Of a DNA stretch of 64,000 bases, positions 18,153 to 27,383 are shown one piece after another. Below the pieces are notes generated by a model. The model saw only the letters and a program-made list of their open reading frames with translations. It made no database searches and was not told where the DNA came from. Each line of letters opens with the position of its first letter. Positions within the stretch are counted from its first letter, which is position 1. The translations under genes and the position numbers were made by a program. This stretch comes from Deinococcus aerolatus (GTDB taxonomy: Bacteria > Deinococcota > Deinococci > Deinococcales > Deinococcaceae): positions 27,673 through 91,672 of the forward strand of contig NZ_BMOL01000014.1 in the NCBI RefSeq assembly GCF_014647055.1. Reading direction: 5' to 3'.

Positions 18153-19178
18153 TCACTCGCAGGCGCGGCCGTCCCCGTCGCGGTCCAGCTTGCGGCTGTA
18201 GCCCGGCTGTCCAATCAAGAGTGGCGCTTTGCCAGCCGCCCGAACCGCCGCGCAGTTCGGATACGTTACGGAGCTGGGCGGCAGGGCGGGAACACGTGTG
18301 GGCGCCCTGGGCACAGGTGCTGCTGGGCGGGTCTGAGGCGTCGTCCCAGTCCCTTTCACAGCACTCAGATTGTATTTCCCTCCCGGCTGCACGGTGACCG
18401 TCACCGTGCCGTTGAGGTCCGTGCGGTAGATGGCTGCGCCCACGCTCTTGTACAGGGCCAGCGCTTCCGAGGTGGGATGGCCGTAGTTGTTGGGGCCGAC
18501 GCCGATGACCACGTTGCTGGGACGCACGGCCCTGAGCCACGCGGGGCTGTCCCCGTTCTTCGCCCCATGGTGGATGGATTTATAGACGTCGATGGGGCCG
18601 AGTTTGCTGGCCGGGTACGTCTTCAGCCAGCCCTGAGTTTCGGCAGTCTCGCTGTCGCCAGTCATCAGGGCCCGGAACGCGCCGTACTCGACGAGCAGGC
18701 CGACGCTGTTGAGGTTCTGGTCCCCTCTGGGCATGCCGGGGGGTGGGGGCAGGACGGTCACCTTCACGCTGCCGAGGTTGATGACCCGGTCACTGGCCAG
18801 CAGGCCCTGGGTCCCCGCGGTCTTGACCGCTGTCGTCAGCTTGCCGAAGGTCTGGGTCGTGGCCGCGATGCCGTTGTTGAGGAAGAACTTCGGCTTGAAG
18901 CGCTGAACGGCCGGAATCAGGCCCGTGACGTGGTCCGCATCGCCATGTGATGCGGCCACGACAGCCAGGGACCGAACGCCGTACTGAGTCAGCAACTCCG
19001 TCATGCGTTTCTCGCTGCGCCCGCCGTCGTACAGCAGGCTCTGGCCTTCGGGGGCAGTGATCAGCACCGCGTCCCCCTGGCCGACGTCCAGGAAGCGGAT
19101 GGTCAGCACGCCGGGTAAGGCGGTCTGAGCCAGAGCGCCTCCGCTCAGCAGCGCCGCCAATAAGAGGAGGCGCCTCAC
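18153..19178 (-). CDS. Secreted ComEC-like metallo-beta-lactamase with Excalibur domain
   Basis: This encodes 341 residues: a signal peptide (LLLLAALLSGGALAQ), then a ComEC/Rec2-type MBL domain with FLDVGQGDAVLI, the metal motif SHGDADH near residue 79 and a further HHGAKNGDS. A proline-rich linker and a C-terminal Excalibur calcium-binding motif (YPNCAAVRAAG, then DRDGDGRACE) follow. Such stand-alone MBL proteins are thought to be extracellular nucleases or phosphodiesterases; the substrate is inferred. The GTG start overlaps the stop of the DUF3006 gene (GTGA), so translation is coupled. A truncated near-copy sits at 27141-27383. Confidence 0.85.
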   Translation of the reverse strand: MRRLLLLAALLSGGALAQTALPGVLTIRFLDVGQGDAVLITAPEGQSLLYDGGRSEKRMTELLTQYGVRSLAVVAASHGDADHVTGLIPAVQRFKPKFFLNNGIAATTQTFGKLTTAVKTAGTQGLLASDRVINLGSVKVTVLPPPPGMPRGDQNLNSVGLLVEYGAFRALMTGDSETAETQGWLKTYPASKLGPIDVYKSIHHGAKNGDSPAWLRAVRPSNVVIGVGPNNYGHPTSEALALYKSVGAAIYRTDLNGTVTVTVQPGGKYNLSAVKGTGTTPQTRPAAPVPRAPTRVPALPPSSVTYPNCAAVRAAGKAPLLIGQPGYSRKLDRDGDGRACE

Positions 19179-19462
19179 AGGTCCAGGTCTCCTGCGGGCG
19201 TCTGGGCATTCAACCTATCGAGCGTCCGCTGGCCTAGGGCGTGGCGTCGGTCCGTTTCCTCGTGGTCCACCTCGAGGTCCACGTCGCCGCCCTGAACGTC
19301 GAGGCGGACCACATCGCCCTCTTTGACCCCTGTGGGCAGACTTGCCAGGCGCCAGTCCTCGGTGGTGCCGTCCGGCAGCTCCACCCGCGCCATCTTCCCC
19401 TCGATGCCGTCGACGGTGACGTAGCTGATGCCCGGGTCCTCGTTACGCTGCTCGGGTGACAT
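19175..19462 (-). CDS. DUF3006 protein coupled to the MBL gene
   Basis: This encodes 95 residues with the DUF3006 pattern YVTVDGIEGKMARVELPDG, then LPTGVKEGDVVRLDV. The fold is a small beta-barrel-like domain commonly encoded beside ComEC-like MBL genes (family context). ATG 19462 lies 5 nt after TAGCGT (reverse strand), so it is likely leaderless, and the 3' end overlaps the MBL start by 4 bp. It may regulate or assist the exported enzyme. A second copy, ~90% identical by eye in DNA, is at 27380-27655. Confidence 0.78.
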   Translation of the reverse strand: MSPEQRNEDPGISYVTVDGIEGKMARVELPDGTTEDWRLASLPTGVKEGDVVRLDVQGGDVDLEVDHEETDRRHALGQRTLDRLNAQTPAGDLDL

Positions 19463-19794
19463 GTCCCACGCTAGCGCACGTAGAATGCCCGGTTGACGTC
19501 CAGTGTTGCCTCAGGCACGTGCCCCACGAGAGCAGAGGCAAAACACCCTGGATGACTCGGCGGCCAAGGAGAAGTCACAGGCCCGGTCCGCGGCGTGCTC
19601 ATTCCGGCAAAGTGCAGCCAGCCCAGGGTGGACCAGTTGGGGGCTGCGCGAGGCTCCAGACGCGCGTCCCGGCTCGCCCTCCAAACCCATCATGCAGGTA
19701 AGCAGGCAGGTCTCAATGCCAGGTCACTCTCAATCATCTGCTTAAAATGTGTCCCAGACGCTTTCGCCTCGCCAACAGGAGAACCGGGGCGCAT
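19463..19794. other. Intergenic stretch left of the IS4-like element
   Basis: About 330 bp between the DUF3006 promoter and the IS. No frame has convincing coding character. It ends in GCGCAT (19789-19794), the left copy of the target duplication, so the locus existed before the insertion. Confidence 0.4.
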
Positions 19795-21169
19795 TTGAAA
19801 GCCGGACAGAATTCATGTTTTTCCAAAAAGTCTGTCCAGCACGGTGTCGGGCGATGCATAACGGTCCCTGTCATGGGCCATTCGGTGGGCCAGGAATGCA
19901 GCGGCAAGCCGCTGCACCCCCAACAGCAGCACCTTCTTTCCGGGCGGCCGATTTTTGTGGGGCACATAGCCGCCCAGATGGGCCAGGAGCAACACCGTCG
20001 GCTCGTCCAGGTTATCGCTCAACTCAAAGACATAGGCCGCTGCCAGCCAGGCCAGCGCCACCAGGGTGCGCAGCGCCTCAAAGTCCAGCACCCGCACGTC
20101 TTCCCAGCCTAACGCAGTTTTGGTCCAGGCAAAGACGTCTTCGATACTCCAGCGCCGCAAGTAGAGCCTGATCACCTGCCCGGCCTCAACGCCGGGCGAG
20201 ACCGTCAGGCTTGTCAGCAAGGTCCACCCGTGTTCCTCTCCTGTGGGACGGCCAGGGAAGCTCAAGTGGACGACGTTCATACGCAATTTGCCGCTGTCCA
20301 GCCACACTTCCCTGGCCCGCAACTCAGTGCGTGTGGGCCGCCACTTGATACGGCCATTACGGACGATGGGACGGGACATCTCAAAACGGTGTGAGATCGG
20401 CGCAAGCTGCGCGGCAGCTTGCAGAGGTTGTTCCGTTGCGGTGGGCGTCAGGCGAGTTCGTCGGGTGGTGTGCTGCACGCGCACGACAAAATCAACCTGG
20501 AGACGACGCAGACGGCGCAAGATGTTCTGGTCGTCGAAGCCCCGGTCCAACACGAAAATGATGCGTCCCACGGAGGCCGCGCGCAGATTCCGGACGATCT
20601 GGCTCAGGGCCTGCAGCACGATGGACTTTTCGCTGAGAAACCCTGGAGCCTGCGTGCTGTACGTCGTGTGGTACACCAGACGATGACGCCCATCGGGCGT
20701 CATCCCAAGGGCGTTCAGGGTGTGGTAGCCCGCGACAGGGTGGCCTCCAAGATCCCGCACCGTGTCCAGGTACTCGAGCTTCTGGCTGTGCGGTTTGCGC
20801 AGATCGGAACCATCCAGAATGACGATCACCTCGTCCTCGCCCGAGAACGACTGCGCGCCCTGCACCTGCAGACAGTCCGTCAGGGTGTCGGCCCGCAGAT
20901 GACTCCGCTGGTGCTGGTGGTGAATCAGGCGACGCAGCCGACGTTCGCCGTGGAGAATCATTCCAGTTCCGGGCGTGACTCGGGCCATCTGCCGTAGGCA
21001 AGTGGTCCCACTTGCCAGAATGCCCGCCAATGCGTCCTGGAAGCCTTGGAACAGACGCCGATCCCGGAACAGGTGTCGGTAAGGCTGGACGTAGGTATTG
21101 AGACACTGGAGATTCGCTGTCCCTGAGGGCGTCATGCCCTGAATATGCACACTTTTGTCCGGCTTTCAA
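19795..21169. mobile_element. Intact IS4-like insertion sequence with 6-bp target duplication
   Basis: The element is 1375 bp. Its ends are inverted repeats sharing TTGAAAGCCGGACA (19795 onward; reverse complement ending at 21169). GCGCAT flanks it directly on both sides (19789-19794 and 21170-21175). It carries a single complete transposase frame. The perfect duplication and intact frame point to a fairly recent insertion. Confidence 0.85.
19813..21150 (-). CDS. IS4-family transposase
   Basis: A DDE transposase of 445 residues. The acidic residues sit in [10 protein letters not shown] (first Asp), FVLDRGFDD (second Asp) and [12 protein letters not shown] (the Y-x2-R-W-x-I-E/D signature of the IS4 YREK-like region holding the catalytic Glu). 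The start is near the right inverted repeat and the stop 18 bp inside the left one. A non-ATG start is possible upstream of the first Met. It cuts and pastes its own element; no accessory gene is present. Confidence 0.85.
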   Translation of the reverse strand: MHIQGMTPSGTANLQCLNTYVQPYRHLFRDRRLFQGFQDALAGILASGTTCLRQMARVTPGTGMILHGERRLRRLIHHQHQRSHLRADTLTDCLQVQGAQSFSGEDEVIVILDGSDLRKPHSQKLEYLDTVRDLGGHPVAGYHTLNALGMTPDGRHRLVYHTTYSTQAPGFLSEKSIVLQALSQIVRNLRAASVGRIIFVLDRGFDDQNILRRLRRLQVDFVVRVQHTTRRTRLTPTATEQPLQAAAQLAPISHRFEMSRPIVRNGRIKWRPTRTELRAREVWLDSGKLRMNVVHLSFPGRPTGEEHGWTLLTSLTVSPGVEAGQVIRLYLRRWSIEDVFAWTKTALGWEDVRVLDFEALRTLVALAWLAAAYVFELSDNLDEPTVLLLAHLGGYVPHKNRPPGKKVLLLGVQRLAAAFLAHRMAHDRDRYASPDTVLDRLFGKT

Positions 21170-21216
21170 GCGCATGATTTGACAGCGGCTGCATATCGCC
21201 CTATATTGAAGGAATC

Positions 21217-21243
21217 AAAGCGGCCTTTCGGGCCGCTTTTTCC
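21217..21243 (+). terminator. Intrinsic terminator right of the IS
   Basis: A 9-bp stem AAAGCGGCC/GGCCGCTTT (21217-21225/21231-21239) with a 5-nt loop is followed by TTTCC. It is A-rich on one side and T-rich on the other, so it could work in both directions. With the IS removed it would lie ~40 bp after the interrupted intergenic segment; no intact gene feeds it now. Confidence 0.65.
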
Positions 21244-21481
21244 GTATCTTGGTGCGGCCTCATGCTGACGCTGCCCTCTACCTGCTGTCTGATCCTCACC
21301 GATCTGGTCTGGGGCATGTGGCCGATGGCCTCCTGGGCTGGCCAGGGGAGGCGGTCCGAAGCCCACCGCATCCCTCGGGAACCTGTGCCTGGAAGTTTGC
21401 ATAACGACGCACCGCGGCGGTCAGCATGGGCCGCACATGTGACACCGCCGTCAAAGGCATGAGGCTAAGCTGGAGGCATCC

Positions 21482-22474
21482 ATGATTGTCAAAGAGCATC
21501 AGGCGCCGCCCACCAGTGACAAGTTCCAGCGCGCCGGGGACGACGCAGAGAGGCAGATGGCGTTCTACCTGCGCCGCGCCTACGGCAGTGACCCCGACGT
21601 GCATGTGTTTCACAACCTCCGCTTCGAGAAGGGTGAAGACGCCGCCCAGATCGATCACCTGATCCTCCACCGCAGCGGCGCCGTCATCGTCGAGAGCAAG
21701 AGCGTCACCAGCGCCGTGCGGATCAACGAGAGAGAGGAGTGGTCCCGGCAGTGGAACGGCCGCTGGACAGGCATGCCCTCTCCGGTCTTGCAGGCCAGAC
21801 GCCAGGCTGATTTCCTGCGCTCCCTGCTGGAGGCCCACCGGGAGGAGTTGCTCGGCAAGTTTCTCTTCGGGTTCAAGCAGAAGAGCTTCCGGGCCTTTGT
21901 CATTGACGTGGTGGTGGCCATCAGTGACCAGGGCGTTGTGCAGCATGACGGGAAGCTGTCGGATGTGCGCAAGGCGGACCAGGTGCCTGACCGGGTGAGA
22001 GAGCTCATCGCAGACCACGTTCAGCTGGCCAAGGTCTTCAGCAAGGATCCTCGGTCGGACACCTGGGGAGTCACGGTCACGCCAGAAGAACTCGTCCGTG
22101 TCAGCGCATTTTTAAGGGCCAGGGATACGCCCCGGACTCAGCAGGCCAATCCGGCGGTCCCAGCGCCCGAGGTCCTTCCTGCGAAGGCGGTCAGCGCCGA
22201 TGCCCAGCCACAGTCCACAGCGGTGTCCGCGTCAGAGCGATCGGCCGTCACCTGCCGACATTGCCAGGGCACGGGCGTCGAGGTGGCCTACGGAAAATAT
22301 GGGTACTACGTCAAATGTCTCGAGTGTGAGGGCAACACGCGGATTCAACTGACCTGCCCCGCGTGCCAGGGGAAGGCCAATATTCGCAAGGCGGGGGCCG
22401 AGTTCTTCGCAGAGTGCGCGGAGTGTCAAACCAGCTCCCTCTATCACCGGAACCCGCCTGTCAGTCGTGCCTGA
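21482..22474 (+). CDS. NERD-domain protein with C-terminal zinc ribbons
   Basis: This encodes 330 residues. Residues ~15-130 are a nuclease-related (NERD) domain: GDDAERQMAFYL, IDHLILHRSGAVIVESKS (the Asp and E-x-K of the restriction-like core) and LQARRQADFL. A Pro/Ala linker leads to two or three CxxC pairs (CRHCQGTG, CLECEGN, CPACQGKA, CAECQT), like topoisomerase-type or DnaJ-type zinc ribbons that bind nucleic acid. The role is probably DNA processing or plasmid/phage-related defence; substrate unknown. GGAGG lies 5 nt before the ATG. It stands alone, with a broken gene downstream. Confidence 0.75.
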   Translation: MIVKEHQAPPTSDKFQRAGDDAERQMAFYLRRAYGSDPDVHVFHNLRFEKGEDAAQIDHLILHRSGAVIVESKSVTSAVRINEREEWSRQWNGRWTGMPSPVLQARRQADFLRSLLEAHREELLGKFLFGFKQKSFRAFVIDVVVAISDQGVVQHDGKLSDVRKADQVPDRVRELIADHVQLAKVFSKDPRSDTWGVTVTPEELVRVSAFLRARDTPRTQQANPAVPAPEVLPAKAVSADAQPQSTAVSASERSAVTCRHCQGTGVEVAYGKYGYYVKCLECEGNTRIQLTCPACQGKANIRKAGAEFFAECAECQTSSLYHRNPPVSRA

Positions 22475-22557
22475 GACGGAGCGCATTGATCGACGGCTGG
22501 AATCTGGCAGAGGACAGTAGAACGTGGAAAGCGCGGTGCTCTCTTGGAGGGAGGAAG

Positions 22558-23258
22558 ATGGATGATGGCCGCGCGATCCTCGCCACCCTGCTGCGCCATG
22601 AGGCGAAATCCAACTCCTACAAGTTCGCGCTGGTCCGGGCCCTCAATGACCTGGCCCTGCTGTATCCAGGGCCGAGCGGTCAGGGGGGCATCATTCCATT
22701 GCGTCTCGTGGCCGAGCGCTGGCTGGTGTCGTACTGGACCTTCGTGGGCGACGGGCCGATCTATCAGGGTCCACGGCCCAGACGCGCGGTAGGAACCGTG
22801 CAGGACCTGAGCTTCCGGGAGGCCCTGACGGCGCTGCGCGGCGCCTGGTAGGAGTGGACGAGCACCAGCAGTGGGCCAGCGGATGGAGTGCTGCTGCTCG
22901 CCGCGTTTCAGGTGGGCCGCGGCAGCCTGCCCGAGCCGTTGCAGCGGCTCACGCAGGCGACGATCTCCGCCATTGCACACGCGGTGCGGCAACCTGTCAG
23001 ATATGCGAGGAAGGGGGCGCGCACGCGCTGTTCGGCCTGCCTGCCCCGGCCGGGACGCTGAGCGGTCATCCCCTTCCCGGCACGCGCCCGGCCGAGCCCG
23101 CTTTCACGGTGCCTGCGGCGCTGTGGCGGACGTTCCGTGACCTGTCGTTGTGGGTGGAGGCCCTGTGTCTGCACGAGTGGAGCCTGTACGTGGAACGGGT
23201 GACTCAGGATCTGGGGTTCAGTCGATTTTGCACAGGAGGAGTTAAGCCTCGATCATAG
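22558..23258 (+). pseudogene. Broken gene of unrecognised family
   Basis: ATG 22558 has an excellent ribosome site (GGAGGGAGGAAG) and reads ILATLLRHEAKSNSYKFAL, LRLVAERWLVSYWTF and LSFREALTALRGAW before a TAG near 22851. Coding-like sequence continues in the same frame as a helical stretch (LPEPLQRLTQATISAIAHAV), then shifts frame into LPGTRPAEPAFTVPAALW and LSLWVEALCLHEWSLYVERV. The parts look like consecutive pieces of one ~230-residue protein. At least one nonsense change and one frameshift inactivate it. Confidence 0.5.
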
Positions 23259-23316
23259 GAGGCACAACCATGACCCGCCGCAGAATCTTCAGTACCTGAG
23301 ATCTTGCAGTTTGCGT

Positions 23317-23628
23317 TCATAGCCGTAAAACGCTGTCCAGGACAGTTCTAATGCTTGCACTCTCCACTTCAAGCTCAGCAAGACGCACCAAACCGCAGCA
23401 GTGGAGCCGAACTCGACTCGCGAGTTCGCCCCAATCTGGCCAAGGAGAGGTACGACGTCCTGATTCCACATCCTCCAGGTCCTGAACATGGCAGAGCAGG
23501 AAACTCAGTAAGCACAAACAGCAGTAACGCAGAACACCGCGTCGGGTGTACTGCCCAAACCGGTGGAGTCCGAATCGACTTTTCAACGTTTTGAACAGGT
23601 TCTCCAGGCTCAGGTCAAGTGCCACCAT
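23317..23628 (-). pseudogene. Transposase C-terminal remnant
   Basis: About 104 codons remain of a transposase C-terminus: LENLFKTLKSRFGLHRFGQY, then VLRYCCLCLLSFLLCHVQ. The motif ENLFKxLKxRFxLxRFGxYTxxGVxRY is typical of IS4/IS701-type transposases (inference). Neither an N-terminus nor element ends were found. A related, differently decayed copy lies at 48252-48521. It abuts a truncated gene start (SD plus ATG at 23271, 9 codons then TGA), suggesting that its insertion cut that gene. Confidence 0.55.
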
Positions 23629-23812
23629 CAGTCGTCTGCTTCGTCAAGCCCGAAGTCTGAGCAGTGACCGATCCGAGCGTACCTCTGGAGCGGCGTTTTA
23701 ACGTTCCCCGGTAAGCGCGATGCAGCGCACTCCACCTCCCGCCAGCGGGAGGCTCAAGTGGTCTTTACGTGATCGGGCGTGCAGCCACACGGCACGCCCC
23801 GAAAGTAAGAGG

Positions 23813-24640
23813 ATGACTTCGCCCACTCCTGCCACTGCTCCGGGCCACGCCGGTGCTTCGCTCCACCACATCCGGCGCGGCCAGGGCAAGCCGCTGCTGT
23901 TGATCCATGGGCTGGGCAGTTCTTGGCAGACCTGGGCGCCGATTCTGGCCGGACTGGAGGCGCAGCGTGAAGTCATCGCCGTCGACCTGCCCGGCTTCGG
24001 CCACACCCCCCCGCTGCCCGGTGAAGTGAGCATCGCCACGCTCGCCGACGCGCTGACCGATTTTCTGACGCGCGAGAACCTCCTGGGCATCGACGCGGTG
24101 GGCACCTCGATGGGCGCCCGATTGGTACTGGAACTCGCACGGCGCGGGGGCGTCCTGGGAGCGGTGGTGTCACTTGATCCAGGTGGGTTCTGGCAGGGCT
24201 GGGAACGGGGCTTTTTCTACAACACGGTGGCTGCGTCCATCTGGCTGATCCGTGCGCTTCAACCGGTCATGCCCGCCCTGACGGCTTCTCCCGTCGGCCG
24301 CAGCGCCCTGTTCGCCCAGTTCTCCTCGCATCCCTGGGCTTTGGCACCGGAACTCACCCTGACCGAAATGAGGAGCTTCGCCGCCTCGCCGTCCACTGAT
24401 GAACTGCTGCGCAACCTGGCGTTCGGCGAGGGGCAGCAGGGGATCCCCCGGGGCCGGTTGGAACACCCTCTGGTGATCGGCTGGGGCCGCTGGGACCGGG
24501 TGTGTCTGCCAGCACAGGCCTCGAGGGCTCAGGAGGCCTTTCCTGACGCCCGGCTGCATTGGTTCGACCACAGCGGCCACTTCCCGCACTGGGACATGCC
24601 CGCACAGACGCTGCGGCTGATCCTGGATACGACAGCCTGA
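23813..24640 (+). CDS. Alpha/beta-fold hydrolase
   Basis: This encodes 275 residues from ATG 23813; longer in-frame starts exist but their extra N-terminus is Arg-rich and not typical. Landmarks are HHIRRGQGKPLLLIHGLGSSW (oxyanion HG), the nucleophile elbow VGTSMGARL, the acid in WGRWDRV and the catalytic His in HSGHFPHWDMP. This is a complete Ser-Asp-His triad of the hydrolase family (esterase, lipase-like or C-C hydrolase). No signal peptide, so it is cytoplasmic. Weak AAGAGG ribosome site. Substrate unknown. Confidence 0.8.
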   Translation: MTSPTPATAPGHAGASLHHIRRGQGKPLLLIHGLGSSWQTWAPILAGLEAQREVIAVDLPGFGHTPPLPGEVSIATLADALTDFLTRENLLGIDAVGTSMGARLVLELARRGGVLGAVVSLDPGGFWQGWERGFFYNTVAASIWLIRALQPVMPALTASPVGRSALFAQFSSHPWALAPELTLTEMRSFAASPSTDELLRNLAFGEGQQGIPRGRLEHPLVIGWGRWDRVCLPAQASRAQEAFPDARLHWFDHSGHFPHWDMPAQTLRLILDTTA

Positions 24641-24667
24641 TAGGGCCGCCGGCTGTTCTGGCAACTA

Positions 24668-24766
24668 AGTACTCCAGCTGCGATGCATACGGCGCTTCTC
24701 TTGGTTCTTGCGCAAGGACAAAGTCGATGGAATCGAAGAAGCCTGCACAACTACAACTGGAGTACT
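24668..24766. repeat. Small inverted-repeat element (MITE-like)
   Basis: AGTACTCCAGCTG (24668-24680) and CAACTGGAGTACT (24754-24766) are 13-bp inverted ends with one mismatch that bound a 99-bp, gene-free segment. The size and structure fit a miniature inverted-repeat element. I see no clear target duplication, and a hairpin-forming regulatory RNA is the alternative. Confidence 0.4.
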
Positions 24767-24866
24767 CAGTGAGCTGCTTTTGATCTCGGCTCCTCGGAAG
24801 GCAGGATGAGCCATTTTGTTTCCGTTGTCAGAAACCCGCCATGCTTGAACGAAGAGAATAAAAGCG

Positions 24867-27188
24867 ATGATCTCCCGCATGCCAAGCAATCTTCCGCGGG
24901 TGGTATTGTTTCTGCTCCTTGGCGGAATGGGACTGCACTTGCTGTAGCTCCTGATCGGTGGACCTTCCTCAGTCTGGCGCTCTGCCATTGCCAATCTGAG
25001 CTACCTACCGCTGTATGGCCTCAGTGCTTGGTTGGCCTTCCATGCGGCCAGCCGACACCGTCCGGCCGCAAATTCGTGGAAGTGGATCGCGGCGGGGATC
25101 ACCTCCTGGGGCATGGCCAGCGCGGTGTATTTCCTGATCGACTCTGTGCTTCACCTGAGTGTGTTTCCCTCACTGGCCGACCTTTTTTACCTTTTTACCC
25201 TGCCCTGCATCGGGCTGGGGATCATCAAGTTACGGCGTGAAGCGCAGGGCAGACTCAACCGCTTGAGCATCCTGCTTGACACAGTGCTGGTGGTCCTTAT
25301 GATCGGCGAGGTGTTGTGGGCCGCCTCGGTATCGTCCATCATTGGCAGTTATCCTGGGCAGCCATTTACCCTGGCTGTCGCGTTGGCCTACCCAGCGGTA
25401 GACCTGCTGTTGGGTGCCGGTATGGTCACTCTGGCGCTCTGGCGTCCGGTAGATCTCCGCCGGGGCGAACTGCTTCTCCTGGCGGCAGGGATGGGCTCTT
25501 TTCTCATTGCAGACATGATCTACGCCCGTCAAGTCAGCCTGGAAACATACCAACCAGGGACGCTCCTTGATGCTGGCTGGACACTGGCCGCTGTCTGCTT
25601 TGGCTGGGCAGCGTACTCAAGCAGCCGCGCCGAGCGTCAAACTGCGGGCTTGACCCTCTTCCTTTCAAAGGCGCTGGACCGCTGGATAGCGCTCTTGCCG
25701 CATTACGCTGTGCTGACCGTCTTTGCCTTTTACCTCTTTTCGCGGCTTCTGGGACCTCCGCTCAGCTCCCTGCAAGCAGCGGTGCTGCTGGTCATTGCCG
25801 CCTTATTCATCCTGAGACAGGTGCTGGTTCTGGCCAACAATCAGTACCTCCAATCCAGCCTTGCCCACCGCGCGGACCACGATCCTCTGACCGGCGTCCG
25901 CAACCGAAGTGACCTCGAACTCCGATTACAGCAGTTGATTGATGGCAATCGCCGAACGGGCCAGCCAGCCGCCGTCTTGTTCGTGGACCTCGACCGCATG
26001 AAGCTGATCAACGACACATTCGGCCATTCCGTTGGTGATCTGGTGCTGCGCGAAGTGGCGGCGCGGTTGACCAGCGACGTGGGTTGCGTCAGCAGCGTGA
26101 CGCGGTTTGGCGGTGACGAGTTCGTGGTGATCCTGTCGGCGGTCCAACACCCCACGCAAGCGGCGTCCATTGCCCAACAGCTTCTGGAAGCCTTGGCGCA
26201 GCCTTTCCAGGTCGTGGGCGAAACCGTCAATCTCACAGCCAGCATCGGCATCGCGCTTGTTCCCAGCGACGCGACGACGGTGGCTCAGGCGATCGAGAAG
26301 TCCGACAAGGCCATGTACGATGCCAAGCAGGACGGCAAGAACAGCTGGCGCTTCGCGGACGCAGACCTCAACATCACGCACGTGGCCAAGGCGAACATCG
26401 AAGTGCAGTTGCGTGGCGCACTCGAACGGGGCGAGTTCGCGCTGCACTTTCAGCCGCTCATTTCGCTCAACACGGGCGCTGTAGAAGGATTTGAGGCCCT
26501 GCTGCGCTGGTTCTCGCCGGTCCTTGGGCAAGTTTCCCCGATGACCTTTATTCCCGTCGCGGAGGCCCGAGAGATGATGAGCGGCATCGGCCGCTGGGTT
26601 TTGCGAGCCGCCCTGAAGGAAGCGCGGGGTTGGCGCGATGAGGCCCTGCCTGACAGTTATGTGGCCGTGAACGTATCGGCCGCCCAGTTCGACGCGCCCG
26701 ATTTTGTGGCCGACGTGATGGCGGCGCTTCAGGACTATGCCCTCATCCCCTCAGCGCTCACCCTCGAGCTGACCGAAAGTACCGTTCTGGCGAATATCGA
26801 CAGTGCGAGAAGCAAGATGATGCAGCTTAAAGCGCTGGGAGTACGGATTGCACTGGACGACTTCGGTATGGGGTTTTCAAGTCTTGGACAGTTGCGGTAC
26901 CTGCCGGTCGACGTCCTGAAGATCGACCGGGTGTTCGTCAAGGAGCTTCGGAAAGACGATGCCGCCTTCGTGCGCGCCATCGTGGCACTGGGCCACAGCC
27001 TGAACCTGGCGATGGTCGCCGAAGGCGTCGAAGATGCCCAGACAGCGAGACGCTTGCGCACCCTAGGATGCGATGTGGGGCAGGGATTCTACTTCGGCCA
27101 TCCGATGGACATCTCAGAAGCGGTGAGGGCCATCAACACCTCAAAACATCGAGAGAAACCCAGTCTCAATCTTAAGCTGACGCTTTGA
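24867..27188 (+). CDS. Membrane GGDEF-EAL protein, interrupted by an in-frame TAG
   Basis: The full frame from ATG 24867 has 773 codons: ~8 membrane helices (to residue ~330), GGDEF (HDPLTGVRNRSDLEL, then RFGGDEF near residue 413), and EAL (FEALLRW near 542, LELTES, DDFGMGFSSL, VAEGVE). Both catalytic signatures are intact, so it could both make and degrade c-di-GMP. However, codon 27 is TAG (24945-24947), between GMGLHLL and LLIGGPSSVW, where a Trp codon TGG is plausible. Translation might restart at TTG 25032, losing part of the first helices; otherwise the gene is silent. The 3' end overlaps the opposing MBL remnant. Confidence 0.75.
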
Positions 27189-27383
27189 CGGTCTGACACA
27201 CGACTGATGGCGAAGAACGAGGCGCCCGCCGTCGTACAGCAGGCTCTGGCCTTCGGGGGCGGTGATCAGCACCGCGTCGCCCTGGCCGACGTCTAGGAAG
27301 CGGATGGTGAGTACGCCGGGTAAAGCGTTCTGAGCCAGAGCGCCCCCACCCAGCAGCGTCGCCAGCAGGAGGAGGCGCCTCAC
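27141..27383 (-). pseudogene. Truncated copy of the ComEC-like MBL gene
   Basis: The first ~54 codons are a near-copy of the gene at 18153-19178: signal peptide LLLLATLLGGGALAQ, then FLDVGQGDAVLITAPEGQ and YDGGR. Homology stops at about 27222, followed by 26 unrelated codons that run into the 3' end of the GGDEF-EAL gene. The metal-binding motif is missing, so it cannot be an active hydrolase. The GTGA overlap with its DUF3006 partner is preserved. Confidence 0.8.
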
